A stretch of 38,466 bases of DNA from Bacteroidetes bacterium UBA2664 (GTDB lineage: Bacteria > Bacteroidota > Rhodothermia > Balneolales > Balneolaceae). Location: NCBI GenBank assembly GCA_002359315.1, contig DEMS01000009.1:1-38466 (forward strand), in the 5' to 3' direction. Shown here in pieces: positions 17,238-24,906 of the stretch. Each line of letters starts with the position of its first letter. The stretch's first letter is position 1. Position numbers and translations under genes: made by a program. The notes beneath the pieces are model-generated. The model worked only from the letters and a program-made list of their open reading frames with translations. It was not told the origin of the DNA and searched no databases.

Positions 17238-17286
17238 CGTCTCACGTCTCACGTCTCACTTCTGCCTTTTGCGTTCTGCCTTCTGC
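17238..17286. repeat. Seven-unit heptamer tandem array downstream of paaA
   Basis: Three CGTCTCA units (17238-17258) are followed in the same 7-nt phase by CTTCTGC, CTTTTGC, GTTCTGC, CTTCTGC (17259-17286). The array begins 3 bp beyond the paaA stop codon. The CTTCTGC family is the reverse complement of the GGCAGAR units at 17066-17079. Confidence 0.75.
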
Positions 17287-17289
17287 CTC

Positions 17290-18234
17290 TCAAGAAGCTT
17301 TACCTTCTTTTAATTTCTGTTTTCTTGCATACGCTATGGCTGCTTCACGTACCCATTCGCCATCTTCATATGCATTTTTTCTTGCTTTAATGCGTTCACG
17401 ATTCATGGGGCCATTGCCTTTAACTACGGCCCAAAACTCATCCCATGGGATTTCACCAAATTCCCAATGACCTGTTTTCTTATTGTACTTCAAATCCGGA
17501 TCCGGCAGTTTTATATCAATCACCTCTGCTTCCATGACCATTCGATCCACATAACTTTGTCTAAGTTCATCATTGGTTTTGGTCTTTACACCCCATTTAA
17601 TCAATTCAGCACTATTGGGTGAATCACTGTCGGGCGGGCCAAACATCATGAGTGTTGGCCACCACCACCGATTTACTGCATCCTGAGCCATTTTTTTCTG
17701 CTCATCAGTGCCACTCGCCATTTTAGCCAGCATCTCATACCCCTGTTTTTTGTGAAAACTTTCCTCCCTGCAGATTCTCAGGTTTGCACGGGCATAGGGC
17801 CCATATGAAGACTTGGCAAGCATCGTTTGATTTACAATTGCGGCACCATCCACCAGCCAGCCGATTACACAGATATCGGCGTAGGTTAGGGTAGGGTAGT
17901 TGAAAATGCTTGAATATTTCGCATTGCCATAGATGTAATCTTCGACTACATCCTGTCTGCGTGCACCCAATGTTTCAGTGGCGCTATAGAGATAGAGTCC
18001 GTGTCCGGCCTCATCCTGCACCTTGGCAAGCAGAACCATTTTTCGTTTGAGAGATGGAGCTCTGGGTATCCAATTCCCTTCAGGCAGCATACCCACAATT
18101 TCGGAGTGTGCGTGCTGACTTATCATCCGAATTAATTGCTGCCGATATCTTTCAGGCATCCAATCTTTTGGTTCAATTTTTTCGCCTCGGTCAATTCTAT
18201 CCTGGAATGCGTCTAATTTCTCTTTGGTATCCAT
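17290..18234 (-). CDS. paaA: Phenylacetyl-CoA epoxidase catalytic subunit PaaA
   Basis: PaaA holds the diiron centre that epoxidises the aromatic ring of phenylacetyl-CoA. The ORF from the ATG at 18234 is 314 aa, as expected; an in-frame extension upstream is not conserved-looking. Metal-ligand motifs DEAGHGLYLYSATETLG and CREESFHKKQGYEML are present, as are HAHSEIVGMLPEGNWI and the C-terminal IPWDEFWAVVKGNGPMNRER. It is the first paa gene, 107 bp downstream of the fused E1 gene. Confidence 0.96.
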   Translation of the reverse strand: MDTKEKLDAFQDRIDRGEKIEPKDWMPERYRQQLIRMISQHAHSEIVGMLPEGNWIPRAPSLKRKMVLLAKVQDEAGHGLYLYSATETLGARRQDVVEDYIYGNAKYSSIFNYPTLTYADICVIGWLVDGAAIVNQTMLAKSSYGPYARANLRICREESFHKKQGYEMLAKMASGTDEQKKMAQDAVNRWWWPTLMMFGPPDSDSPNSAELIKWGVKTKTNDELRQSYVDRMVMEAEVIDIKLPDPDLKYNKKTGHWEFGEIPWDEFWAVVKGNGPMNRERIKARKNAYEDGEWVREAAIAYARKQKLKEGKAS

Positions 18235-18341
18235 AAAAGCGCTTTTTTGATATTTATAACAATATACCACTTTAACGATAAAAAGTGGGTTTGAGTTCAG
18301 AGAATTCAAATGGTAACATTAAATCTGTAATTATTAAATTC

Positions 18342-20330
18342 TCAGTATTCCAACATTTGATCAATCCTATCTTTCAGCCGGTAGTTCGCCAAATACCCTT
18401 TTTCAAGCTCTTTACTAAACGGAATAGGGGTATGAATTGAGGAACAACGTATTACCGGAGCATCCAGGTATTCAAAAGCTTTTTCTGACAGGCCTGCTGA
18501 AACTTCACTCATTGGTCCCAGAACTTCTGAGGGTTCTTCAAGTAAAAGAGCACGTCCGGTTTTTTTCACGGATGCAACTATTGTTTCCCAGTCGATGGGA
18601 GCAAGTGATCGAAGGTCAATTATTTCCAATTCAATCCCCTTACTTTGATACTCATCCGTTATCTCCAACGCCCAGTGAACTCCTAATCCATAAGTGATCA
18701 ATGAGAGGTGTTTTCCTTCACGGACAACATTGGCAGTTTCGATATCGACAATTTTGCATTTATCATCTGTTAATTCCCGGAAGCTGCGGTAAAGTTTTTT
18801 ATGTTCAAAGAAAAGAACAGGGTTCTCATCAAACAGCGCCGTATAGAGCATATTTTGAGCATCTTCAACCGAAGAGGGGACTAAAACCCGAAGGCCCGGC
18901 AGCTGCATAAACCAGCTCTCAGGAGATTGAGAATGAAAGGGCCCGGCACCGACGCCACCACCGTGGGGTGCTCTGATCGTAATGTTCAAATTTGGCATCC
19001 AACGATATTTACCTTTGGAGAGGTTATTTACGATTTGATTAAAACCACAGGATATAAAATCCGCAAATTGCATCTCTACAACCGGTTTATATCCATTCAT
19101 TGCCAGGCCGATTGCGGCTCCTATAGCCCCGGACTCTATAATAGGAGTGTTGCGTATCCTCTCTTTCCCGAAACGCTCTAAGAATCCTTCTGACACTTTA
19201 AAAACGCCTCCGTACTCTGCAATGTCTTGCCCCATAAGAACAAAATGTTCATCTTCATCAAAAGCCTGGGCATGTGCCAGCTGAATGGCATCGATCACTC
19301 TTTTTTCTGAACTTGTAGAATTCTTGGTTGAATCGGTAGGTGATGGCTGGGGCAACAGAGAGGCTCGGGCTCTTTCGGTTGATTCGTCAAATTCGGGTTC
19401 AGTTGCTGTCAGTGCTCTTTCAAGTTCATTTTTGAAACTCTTTTTCAGTGATTCAGATATAGGTTTAAGTTCCTCCCGATTCAAAATGATCTTCTTTTTA
19501 AGCATCCACTCTTCAAATTGAAAAATCGGATCTTTTGGTTTCCATTTTTCAAATTCTTCGTCCGGTACATAAAAAGTGCCGGATGCTTCTTCATGCCCCC
19601 TCATTCTGAATGTTTTTGCCTCGATTAGAACGGGATTCCCGGCAATAGCCATTTTACGGGCATCAGTAACGGCTTTTTGTACTGAAAAAAAGTCATTTCC
19701 ATCAATCAGAAGACCTTTCATACCATATCCAATGGCCCGATCAACTAGATTTTCGCATGAATATTGTTGTGATACCGGAGTTGAGAGTCCATATCCATTA
19801 TTTTCGATAATAAATATGACCGGCAATTTCCAGACGGCAGCAAGATTGAGCGCTTCATGAAAGTCACCCTCACTGGTTGCTCCATCCCCACAAAAACTGA
19901 CGGCCACCTGTTTCTCTTTGCGAAGTTGATAACCAAGCGCAATACCGTTTGCCACCGGCATTGTGGCTGCCAGGTGTGATATCATACCAAATATGTTATA
20001 CTCTTCAATACCAAAATGAAACGAGCGATCACGTCCGCCGGTAAATCCGTCTGCTTTGCCGAAAAGCTGACAAAAGAGTTCATAAAGAGGTACTCCGCGA
20101 GTAGTAAAAACTCCCAAATTCCGATGCATGGGCAGTATGAAGTCCTCTTTTTGAAGACTTAAAGCAGTGGCAACTGAAATGGCTTCCTGTCCAATTCCGG
20201 AGAACCATTTTCCAATTTTATTCTGCCTTAAAAGAGATAACATTCTTTTTTCTATCAGTCTCGGCAGGAGCAAATGCCTGTAAATTTCAAGGGTTTTTTC
20301 CTTTGAAATTTTTTTTATGGGGTCTATCAT
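18342..20330 (-). CDS. Fused alpha/beta E1 of a 2-oxoacid dehydrogenase complex
   Basis: The 662-aa protein joins E1-alpha (about 1-320) and E1-beta (about 345-662). The alpha half has FCGDGATSEGDFHEALNLAA through IIENNGYGLSTP, the TPP/Mg site, and RMRGHEEASG. The beta half has QDIAEYGGVFKVSEGF, IIESGAIGAAIGLA, MQFADFISCGFNQIVN and GPFHSQSPESWF. Such enzymes oxidatively decarboxylate 2-oxoacids and pass the acyl group to lipoylated E2; the closest match by eye is branched-chain 2-oxoacid E1. Alpha/beta fusions are common in Bacteroidota. No E2 or E3 gene is nearby. It heads the paa operon, which suggests phenylpyruvate could be a substrate; that is inference. Confidence 0.9.
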   Translation of the reverse strand: MIDPIKKISKEKTLEIYRHLLLPRLIEKRMLSLLRQNKIGKWFSGIGQEAISVATALSLQKEDFILPMHRNLGVFTTRGVPLYELFCQLFGKADGFTGGRDRSFHFGIEEYNIFGMISHLAATMPVANGIALGYQLRKEKQVAVSFCGDGATSEGDFHEALNLAAVWKLPVIFIIENNGYGLSTPVSQQYSCENLVDRAIGYGMKGLLIDGNDFFSVQKAVTDARKMAIAGNPVLIEAKTFRMRGHEEASGTFYVPDEEFEKWKPKDPIFQFEEWMLKKKIILNREELKPISESLKKSFKNELERALTATEPEFDESTERARASLLPQPSPTDSTKNSTSSEKRVIDAIQLAHAQAFDEDEHFVLMGQDIAEYGGVFKVSEGFLERFGKERIRNTPIIESGAIGAAIGLAMNGYKPVVEMQFADFISCGFNQIVNNLSKGKYRWMPNLNITIRAPHGGGVGAGPFHSQSPESWFMQLPGLRVLVPSSVEDAQNMLYTALFDENPVLFFEHKKLYRSFRELTDDKCKIVDIETANVVREGKHLSLITYGLGVHWALEITDEYQSKGIELEIIDLRSLAPIDWETIVASVKKTGRALLLEEPSEVLGPMSEVSAGLSEKAFEYLDAPVIRCSSIHTPIPFSKELEKGYLANYRLKDRIDQMLEY

Positions 20331-20642
20331 TTATGATAATTTTCTGTGTAATTTATTTGTCTTTTAGAAAAAAGAAATTTGAATGTAGAAACCAATAAAT
20401 TCAACTTATATTGTATATCTGGTTGTATTCAATGCAAGCTAATTACAGAAGCATTGAATTACAATCAGAATGTGAGTTGAAATAGAATTAATTGGGTCGC
20501 GTTGATCTGAATCTATTCAGATCTTTATTACATTAATAGATATGTATCACTAAAAAAACAACGATATGGGCAGAAGAAAGAGTTATCTGGTTCAATGTTA
20601 CTTAACAAAAACATAGAATATATTAATACGGGTTTATAAGAA
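20331..20642. other. 312-bp divergent intergenic region (E1/paa and speD)
   Basis: This AT-rich region must hold the promoters of the minus-strand E1-paa operon and the plus-strand polyamine genes. It holds two dyads. TTGTATTCAATGC and GCATTGAATTACAA (20423-20464) are separated by 15 nt. A perfect 8-bp hairpin, GATCTGAA-TCTA-TTCAGATC, lies at 20504-20523 and is followed by TTTATTA. I found no convincing promoter boxes and no ORF. Confidence 0.5.
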
Positions 20643-21047
20643 ATGGAAGCACTTGGAAGACAAATTCTTGTAGAGTATTACGACTGTGATCAGTCAAAAA
20701 TCAATGATGTCAGCTTTGTAGAAACGGCTTTAATACAAGCGGCAAAAGCGTCAAGAGCAACGCTCATCTCTCATAATTTTCATAAATTCAGTCCCTATGG
20801 TATCAGTGGAGTCGTTGTTATAGCTGAATCCCATATCGCAATTCACACCTGGCCTGAATACAACTATGCAGCTGTTGATATTTTCACATGTGGTGAAACT
20901 ATAGACCCGTGGATTATTCAGGAATATTTAAAAGAGAATTTTGACTCTAAAAACGTCTCAAGTATGGAGATGAAAAGAGGTATGTTCAAAGTTCCTGAAG
21001 GACAAAAACTCTTATTTAAACCCAATAGTGAGTTCCAATCCAACTAA
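20643..21047 (+). CDS. speD: S-adenosylmethionine decarboxylase proenzyme (SpeD/SpeH class 1B)
   Basis: The enzyme makes decarboxylated S-adenosylmethionine, the aminopropyl donor for spermidine. The 134-aa protein matches the short class found in Gram-positives and archaea. The self-cleavage site is Glu62-Ser63 in AESHIAIHTWPE; Ser63 becomes the pyruvoyl group, with His68 and Cys83 (DIFTCGE) as processing/catalytic residues. It is the first gene of a plus-strand polyamine cluster and diverges from the E1-paa operon. Confidence 0.95.
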   Translation: MEALGRQILVEYYDCDQSKINDVSFVETALIQAAKASRATLISHNFHKFSPYGISGVVVIAESHIAIHTWPEYNYAAVDIFTCGETIDPWIIQEYLKENFDSKNVSSMEMKRGMFKVPEGQKLLFKPNSEFQSN

Positions 21048-21132
21048 TTTCTTTGCGAATTTATTAAATATGTTCCTGTTAACATTCCGGGAACCTTTCA
21101 TTATAATCCTAACTGATTAAATATTTTAAGTT

Positions 21133-21609
21133 ATGATGGTTCAAACCCCAAACATCTATTGCCTTGTGAAAGGGGCTGCGGAAGGACGTACACGATTAAA
21201 TGCATTTGATAAGGCACTTCTGGCTGCAGGAGTTGGTGACACGAATTTAATGCGAATGAGTAGTATTTTACCACCTGCTGCAGAAGAAAACAGAATAAAT
21301 GATATTGTCCTGCCAAAGGGCGGACTCATTCCATTAGCATACGCAACTATCGATGGAACAACTCCCGGCCGACTCATTTCAGCAGCTATTGCTGTTGGTA
21401 TCCCCGAAGATGATCGTGAACCCGGTGTGATTATGGAGTTTGAAGATCATGCCCAGCTATCTAATGTAGAAGAAATTGTCAGGCAGATGGTAGTGGATGG
21501 GTTTGAGTATAGAAATAGAAAATTAAAAGAGATTAAATCGGTCGGAATTGAACATAAAGTGGAGCGCTGCGGGGCTGTTTTTGCGGCTGCTGTGCTTTGG
21601 TACAAGTGA
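21133..21609 (+). CDS. Pyruvoyl-dependent arginine decarboxylase
   Basis: PvlArgDC converts arginine to agmatine and CO2. The 158-aa length is typical. The self-processing site is Ser43-Ser44 in RMSSILPPAAEEN, giving a pyruvoyl-bearing alpha chain starting at Ser44. PKGGLIPLAYATIDGTTPGRLISAA and GVIMEFEDHA (with the candidate catalytic Glu) follow, and C-terminal RCGAVFAAAVLWYK completes the family pattern. It lies 85 bp after speD. The last codons and stop (ACAAGTGA) are the first unit of a degenerate heptamer array. ATGATG allows a start one codon later. Confidence 0.94.
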   Translation: MMVQTPNIYCLVKGAAEGRTRLNAFDKALLAAGVGDTNLMRMSSILPPAAEENRINDIVLPKGGLIPLAYATIDGTTPGRLISAAIAVGIPEDDREPGVIMEFEDHAQLSNVEEIVRQMVVDGFEYRNRKLKEIKSVGIEHKVERCGAVFAAAVLWYK

Positions 21610-21643
21610 CAGGATGCAAGGTACAGGGGACAAGGTGCAGAGA
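21602..21643 (+). repeat. Degenerate heptamer array overlapping the PvlArgDC stop
   Basis: Six in-phase 7-mers are present: ACAAGTG, ACAGGAT, GCAAGGT, ACAGGGG, ACAAGGT, GCAGAGA (consensus RCARGGT). The first unit contains the stop codon of the arginine decarboxylase. Confidence 0.65.
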
Positions 21644-21675
21644 TGTTGGCATTCTTATTAGGACTAGGACCTGCA

Positions 21676-21707
21676 CTTTGAGATCCTGAAATAAATTCAG
21701 GATGACG
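21676..21707 (+). repeat. 32-nt hairpin repeat (family B), copy 2
   Basis: It is identical over 32 bases to 17194-17225, with arms ATCCTGAA/TTCAGGAT and loop ATAAA. It lies between the arginine decarboxylase and speE. No T-run follows, so it is not a standard terminator, but the RNA hairpin could affect 3' end stability. Confidence 0.8.
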
Positions 21708-21728
21708 GTTATTTTTATATTTTCAATA

Positions 21729-21808
21729 CTAAACCCGAAACCATGAGCCCTAAACACGATAATACATTATCACCTTAACACGTCAATACGTAAAAACATA
21801 ATCATAGT
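21729..21808. repeat. Degenerate octamer array upstream of speE
   Basis: The best-phased 8-mers are AACACGAT, AATACATT, ATCACCTT, AACACGTC, AATACGTA, AAAACATA (21753-21800), with weaker units on both sides. The consensus is about AAyACrTn. TAACACGT is shared with the reverse strand of the 17080-17135 array. Confidence 0.4.
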
Positions 21809-21858
21809 ATTTACCTTGTCCTCTACCTCTTAATTTTTAAAGAAATTGTTTTTAAATC

Positions 21859-22707
21859 ATGCCCTTATCATATAACGAATACTACAACGAACAGACCGGA
21901 TTAACAATCGGGTTGAAGAAACTGCTGTTTTCTGAACAATCTGAATACCAATTGGTTGAAGTATATGAAACGGATACCTGGGGCAATTTAATGACCATTG
22001 ACGGAATGGTGATGCTCAGTGAACGGGATGAATTTGTCTATCATGAGATGCTGGCACATGTGCCGATGTTTACTCATCCGAAACCAAAGAGAGTGTTGAT
22101 TATAGGTGGTGGAGATGGGGGTACGGCAAGAGAAGTATTAAAGCATAACTCTGTGATTCATGTCGATATGGTCGAAATCGACAAAACGGTTGTGGATGCA
22201 TCAAAAAAACATTTTCCGAAAGTCGGTGATTTTGAAAATCCGAAATTAAATGTTCTCTATGAAGATGGAATTGCATTTATTCAGAATGTAAAAAATCCAT
22301 ATGATGTCATTATTATCGATGGATCTGATCCTGTAGGTCCGGCAGAAGGGCTTTTTGAAAAAGATTTTTATCAATATTGTAAAAACGCTTTAACCCCTAA
22401 AGGAGTGTTGTCTACCCAAACAGAAAGTCCCTGGGTTGAATCCTATCATCCAAGTATGAAGAAAGTATTTGGTGCGCTGGATGACCTCTTTCCAATAGCC
22501 AAAATGTATCTAAGTTTTATCCCACTCTATCCTGCAGGTATGTGGTCGATGGGTCTGGCATCCATGGGAGAGTCACCACTGGATAATAATGTCATCAAAC
22601 GAATTCAATCCGTTTCAAAATTATTGGCCAGCCTGAAATATTATAATTCCGATGTTCATTCAGGATCATTTGCCCTTCCTAATTTTGTGAGCAAAATTAT
22701 AAAATAG
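21859..22707 (+). CDS. speE: Spermidine synthase / polyamine aminopropyltransferase
   Basis: SpeE transfers the aminopropyl group from decarboxylated S-adenosylmethionine to an amine acceptor. The 282-aa protein has the N-terminal beta domain, VLIIGGGDGGTAREVLKH (about 79-96) for the nucleoside donor, MVEIDKTVVDASKKHFP, and the active-site loop IIIDGSDPVGPAEGLF (Asp154, Asp157). ETDTWGNLMTIDGMVMLSERDEFVYHEML is also typical. The acceptor could be putrescine, or agmatine as in Thermus, because the neighbour makes agmatine and no agmatinase is here. It is separated from the decarboxylase by a 249-bp repeat-rich gap. Confidence 0.95.
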   Translation: MPLSYNEYYNEQTGLTIGLKKLLFSEQSEYQLVEVYETDTWGNLMTIDGMVMLSERDEFVYHEMLAHVPMFTHPKPKRVLIIGGGDGGTAREVLKHNSVIHVDMVEIDKTVVDASKKHFPKVGDFENPKLNVLYEDGIAFIQNVKNPYDVIIIDGSDPVGPAEGLFEKDFYQYCKNALTPKGVLSTQTESPWVESYHPSMKKVFGALDDLFPIAKMYLSFIPLYPAGMWSMGLASMGESPLDNNVIKRIQSVSKLLASLKYYNSDVHSGSFALPNFVSKIIK

Positions 22708-22991
22708 CCGGTTAATCGATTGGGTTGGGTGCAATGCAATTGGAGTTGAAATTTTAATACAACCCTCATCAGTTTAATATTGAAATGAGTATGACTTTCA
22801 TAAAATCGGTTATATTTTCAAATAAAATGGCCCGGATTGACAATGGATGAATAAGTGCCCAAGACTCATTGTTATGGCCTATATTTGTAATAAATAAACA
22901 ACATCTGAATTTTCGATGTATGTTAGAAAGTACCTGATTCATATCAATCATAGGTTTTCTAAAGTTTAACACTCATTAAATTATACCGGCA

Positions 22992-24554
22992 ATGAACAAA
23001 AAACTGCTCTCTTTCGTACTCTTAGTATTCACTTTTCTCTCTTGTGAGCAAGCGGCACATCAATCCGAGTATGATCGCCTGGAATTAGAAGAAATTACAG
23101 TCGATGAATTACATGCGGGATATCTGGATGGAACTTTCACGATTCAGGAGGTGACAGCTGCCTATTTGGCAAGAATTGATGAGATTGACAAAAACGGACC
23201 TGCATTAAACTCTATATTATCGATTAATCCGGATGCAATGGAGATTGCAGTGGCATTAGACAGGGAATTGCAGGATGGAACGAATCGGGGGATGCTTCAT
23301 GGGATTCCTATTATCTTAAAAGACAATATAAACACAACGGATATGCCGACTACGGCCGGGTCCCGGTTTATGGAAGGATCTGTTCCACCCACGGATGCCC
23401 ATATTGTTGAATTACTTCGGGAGAAAGGAGCGATTATTCTAGGAAAAGCAAATCTAAGTGAGTGGGCTAATTTTCATAGCAGTTTTTCATCGAGCGGATG
23501 GAGCAGCCTCGGTGGACAGGTGAAAAACCCTTACGAACTGAGCAGGAATCCATGTGGATCCAGTTCAGGTTCAGGGAGTGCTGTATCGGCTAATCTGGCA
23601 GCTCTTGCGATTGGAACAGAAACAAACGGATCCATTGTATGTCCATCGGGTGCGAATGGCGTAGTTGGTATCAAGCCAACAGTTGGACTTTGGAGTCGGT
23701 CCGGTATCATTCCTATTTCGTATACAACCGATAGTGCCGGCCCCATGGTTCGGACAGTACGGGATGCAGCCATATTGTTGGGGGAACTGGCAGGTGTAGA
23801 TGAAAGGGATGCAAAAACAGAGGGTGCGGCCGAACATATCAAGTCTGACTATACCCAATATTTAAATGAGAACGGAATCAGTGGTAAACGAATTGGTTTC
23901 TATACATCTCCCATGGGTAATTTCTTTCGTGTGGATACACTTATGTATCAAACAGTGAGAATTTTTGAGGAATTGGGAGCTGAAATTGTGGAGATCGAGC
24001 AAATTACTGAGAGTAATGTAGGATCCGATGCTTTTCAGGTTCTTCTTTTTGAATTTAAAGATGGTTTAAACAGCTATTTTGAGTCATTGGGTGAAGATGC
24101 ACCCGTCAAGAGTATTGAGCACCTGGCTGAATTAACGACACAAGCAAATGATCGAGAGCGTTTCGACCGGAACCTGATTTTCACGGCCTCCGAAATGGGT
24201 GGGCTGGATTCAGAAGAGTATCAAAATGCATTGGATAATATGCTCACTCAAAGCCGTGAGAGGGGGATCGATCGGGTAATGGATGAGCATCAATTAGATG
24301 CAATTATTTCACCGACCGGCTCACCGGCCTGGAAAACGGATTTAACGTTAGGAGATAATTTTAAACTCTCATCCAGCTCTCCATCTGCAAGAGCCGGATA
24401 TCCTATCATTTCATTGCCCATGGGCACAATTGATGGTCTTCCGGTAGGGCTATCCATTTTTGGGCGGGCATGGAGCGAACCTATGTTACTGGAGATTGCT
24501 TACACGTTTGAACAGAAACGGGGGCCACGTGCCGTTCCGATGTTTTTAGAGTGA
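22992..24554 (+). CDS. Amidase-signature lipoprotein
   Basis: This is an exported serine hydrolase of the amidase-signature family that cleaves a C-N amide bond. The 520-aa protein has a lipoprotein signal ending FLSC (Cys18), so it is probably anchored to an envelope membrane facing the periplasm. The Ser-cisSer-Lys triad is seen as PIILKDNINT (Lys110), NPCGSSSGSGSAV (cis-Ser near 191) and TETNGSIVCPSG (nucleophile Ser214). GatA is cytosolic, so this is not the tRNA amidotransferase subunit. The substrate is unknown; peptide amides or peptidoglycan fragments are possible. It is monocistronic, with a 284-bp upstream gap in which I see no other feature. Confidence 0.93.
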   Translation: MNKKLLSFVLLVFTFLSCEQAAHQSEYDRLELEEITVDELHAGYLDGTFTIQEVTAAYLARIDEIDKNGPALNSILSINPDAMEIAVALDRELQDGTNRGMLHGIPIILKDNINTTDMPTTAGSRFMEGSVPPTDAHIVELLREKGAIILGKANLSEWANFHSSFSSSGWSSLGGQVKNPYELSRNPCGSSSGSGSAVSANLAALAIGTETNGSIVCPSGANGVVGIKPTVGLWSRSGIIPISYTTDSAGPMVRTVRDAAILLGELAGVDERDAKTEGAAEHIKSDYTQYLNENGISGKRIGFYTSPMGNFFRVDTLMYQTVRIFEELGAEIVEIEQITESNVGSDAFQVLLFEFKDGLNSYFESLGEDAPVKSIEHLAELTTQANDRERFDRNLIFTASEMGGLDSEEYQNALDNMLTQSRERGIDRVMDEHQLDAIISPTGSPAWKTDLTLGDNFKLSSSSPSARAGYPIISLPMGTIDGLPVGLSIFGRAWSEPMLLEIAYTFEQKRGPRAVPMFLE

Positions 24555-24639
24555 TTGATCGGGGAGAAATGAGAATTTTACACTCCTTCATTCATTGATG
24601 AAATATTAGATACTCTTTGAAGGTGAGTTTTTATAGAAA

Positions 24640-24684
24640 TAAAAAAAATGCAGAATCTAAGTACTGATTCTGCATTTAATTTTG
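24640..24684. terminator. Bidirectional hairpin terminator
   Basis: A perfect 12-bp stem AAATGCAGAATC/GATTCTGCATTT has an 8-nt loop. The A-run on its left gives a strong T-run on the minus strand, so it best terminates the Lmo0937-family gene at 24701-24856. On the plus strand the following AATTTTGTT is a weaker tail for the amidase gene. Confidence 0.85.
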
Positions 24685-24700
24685 TTGGAATTTTAGAAAG

Positions 24701-24856
24701 CTATACCGGCCGTTTTCCCTGAATCAGGTCTAACAGTATTGCAATAACTGCAATAACAAGAAGGGCGTGTATTAACCCACCTAAGGAGTATCCAATAAAC
24801 CCGATAAGCCAACCTATGACCATTATGACAGCTATTAAATATAAAAGTGATCTCAT
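24701..24856 (-). CDS. Lmo0937-family membrane miniprotein (copy 1)
   Basis: This is a 51-aa hydrophobic protein below common ORF size limits. The translation begins MRSLLYLIAVIMVIGWLIGF, continues IGYSLGGLIHALLVIAVIAI and ends in a short basic tail (QGKRPV). Two membrane helices are separated by GYSxGGxIH, the hallmark of the Lmo0937 family. It is 34 of 51 residues identical (hand alignment) to the miniprotein at 27652-27807. It lies 50 bp downstream of the coiled-coil lipoprotein and is followed by a strong terminator. The function is not established; family members cluster with stress genes. Confidence 0.85.
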   Translation of the reverse strand: MRSLLYLIAVIMVIGWLIGFIGYSLGGLIHALLVIAVIAILLDLIQGKRPV

Positions 24857-24906
24857 GTTATTTCCCTTGGTTTAAGTTAGTTATTCTTTCAGAAGTCATG
24901 GCCTGA

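Noticed and set aside
22769..22972. 67-aa minus-strand ORF between speE and the amidase
   Set aside because: It has no recognisable domain, unlikely composition and no support from spacing; the 284-bp gap is best treated as non-coding.
22992..24554. GatA subunit of the tRNA amidotransferase
   Set aside because: A lipoprotein signal peptide places the enzyme outside the cytoplasm, and no gatB or gatC is adjacent.
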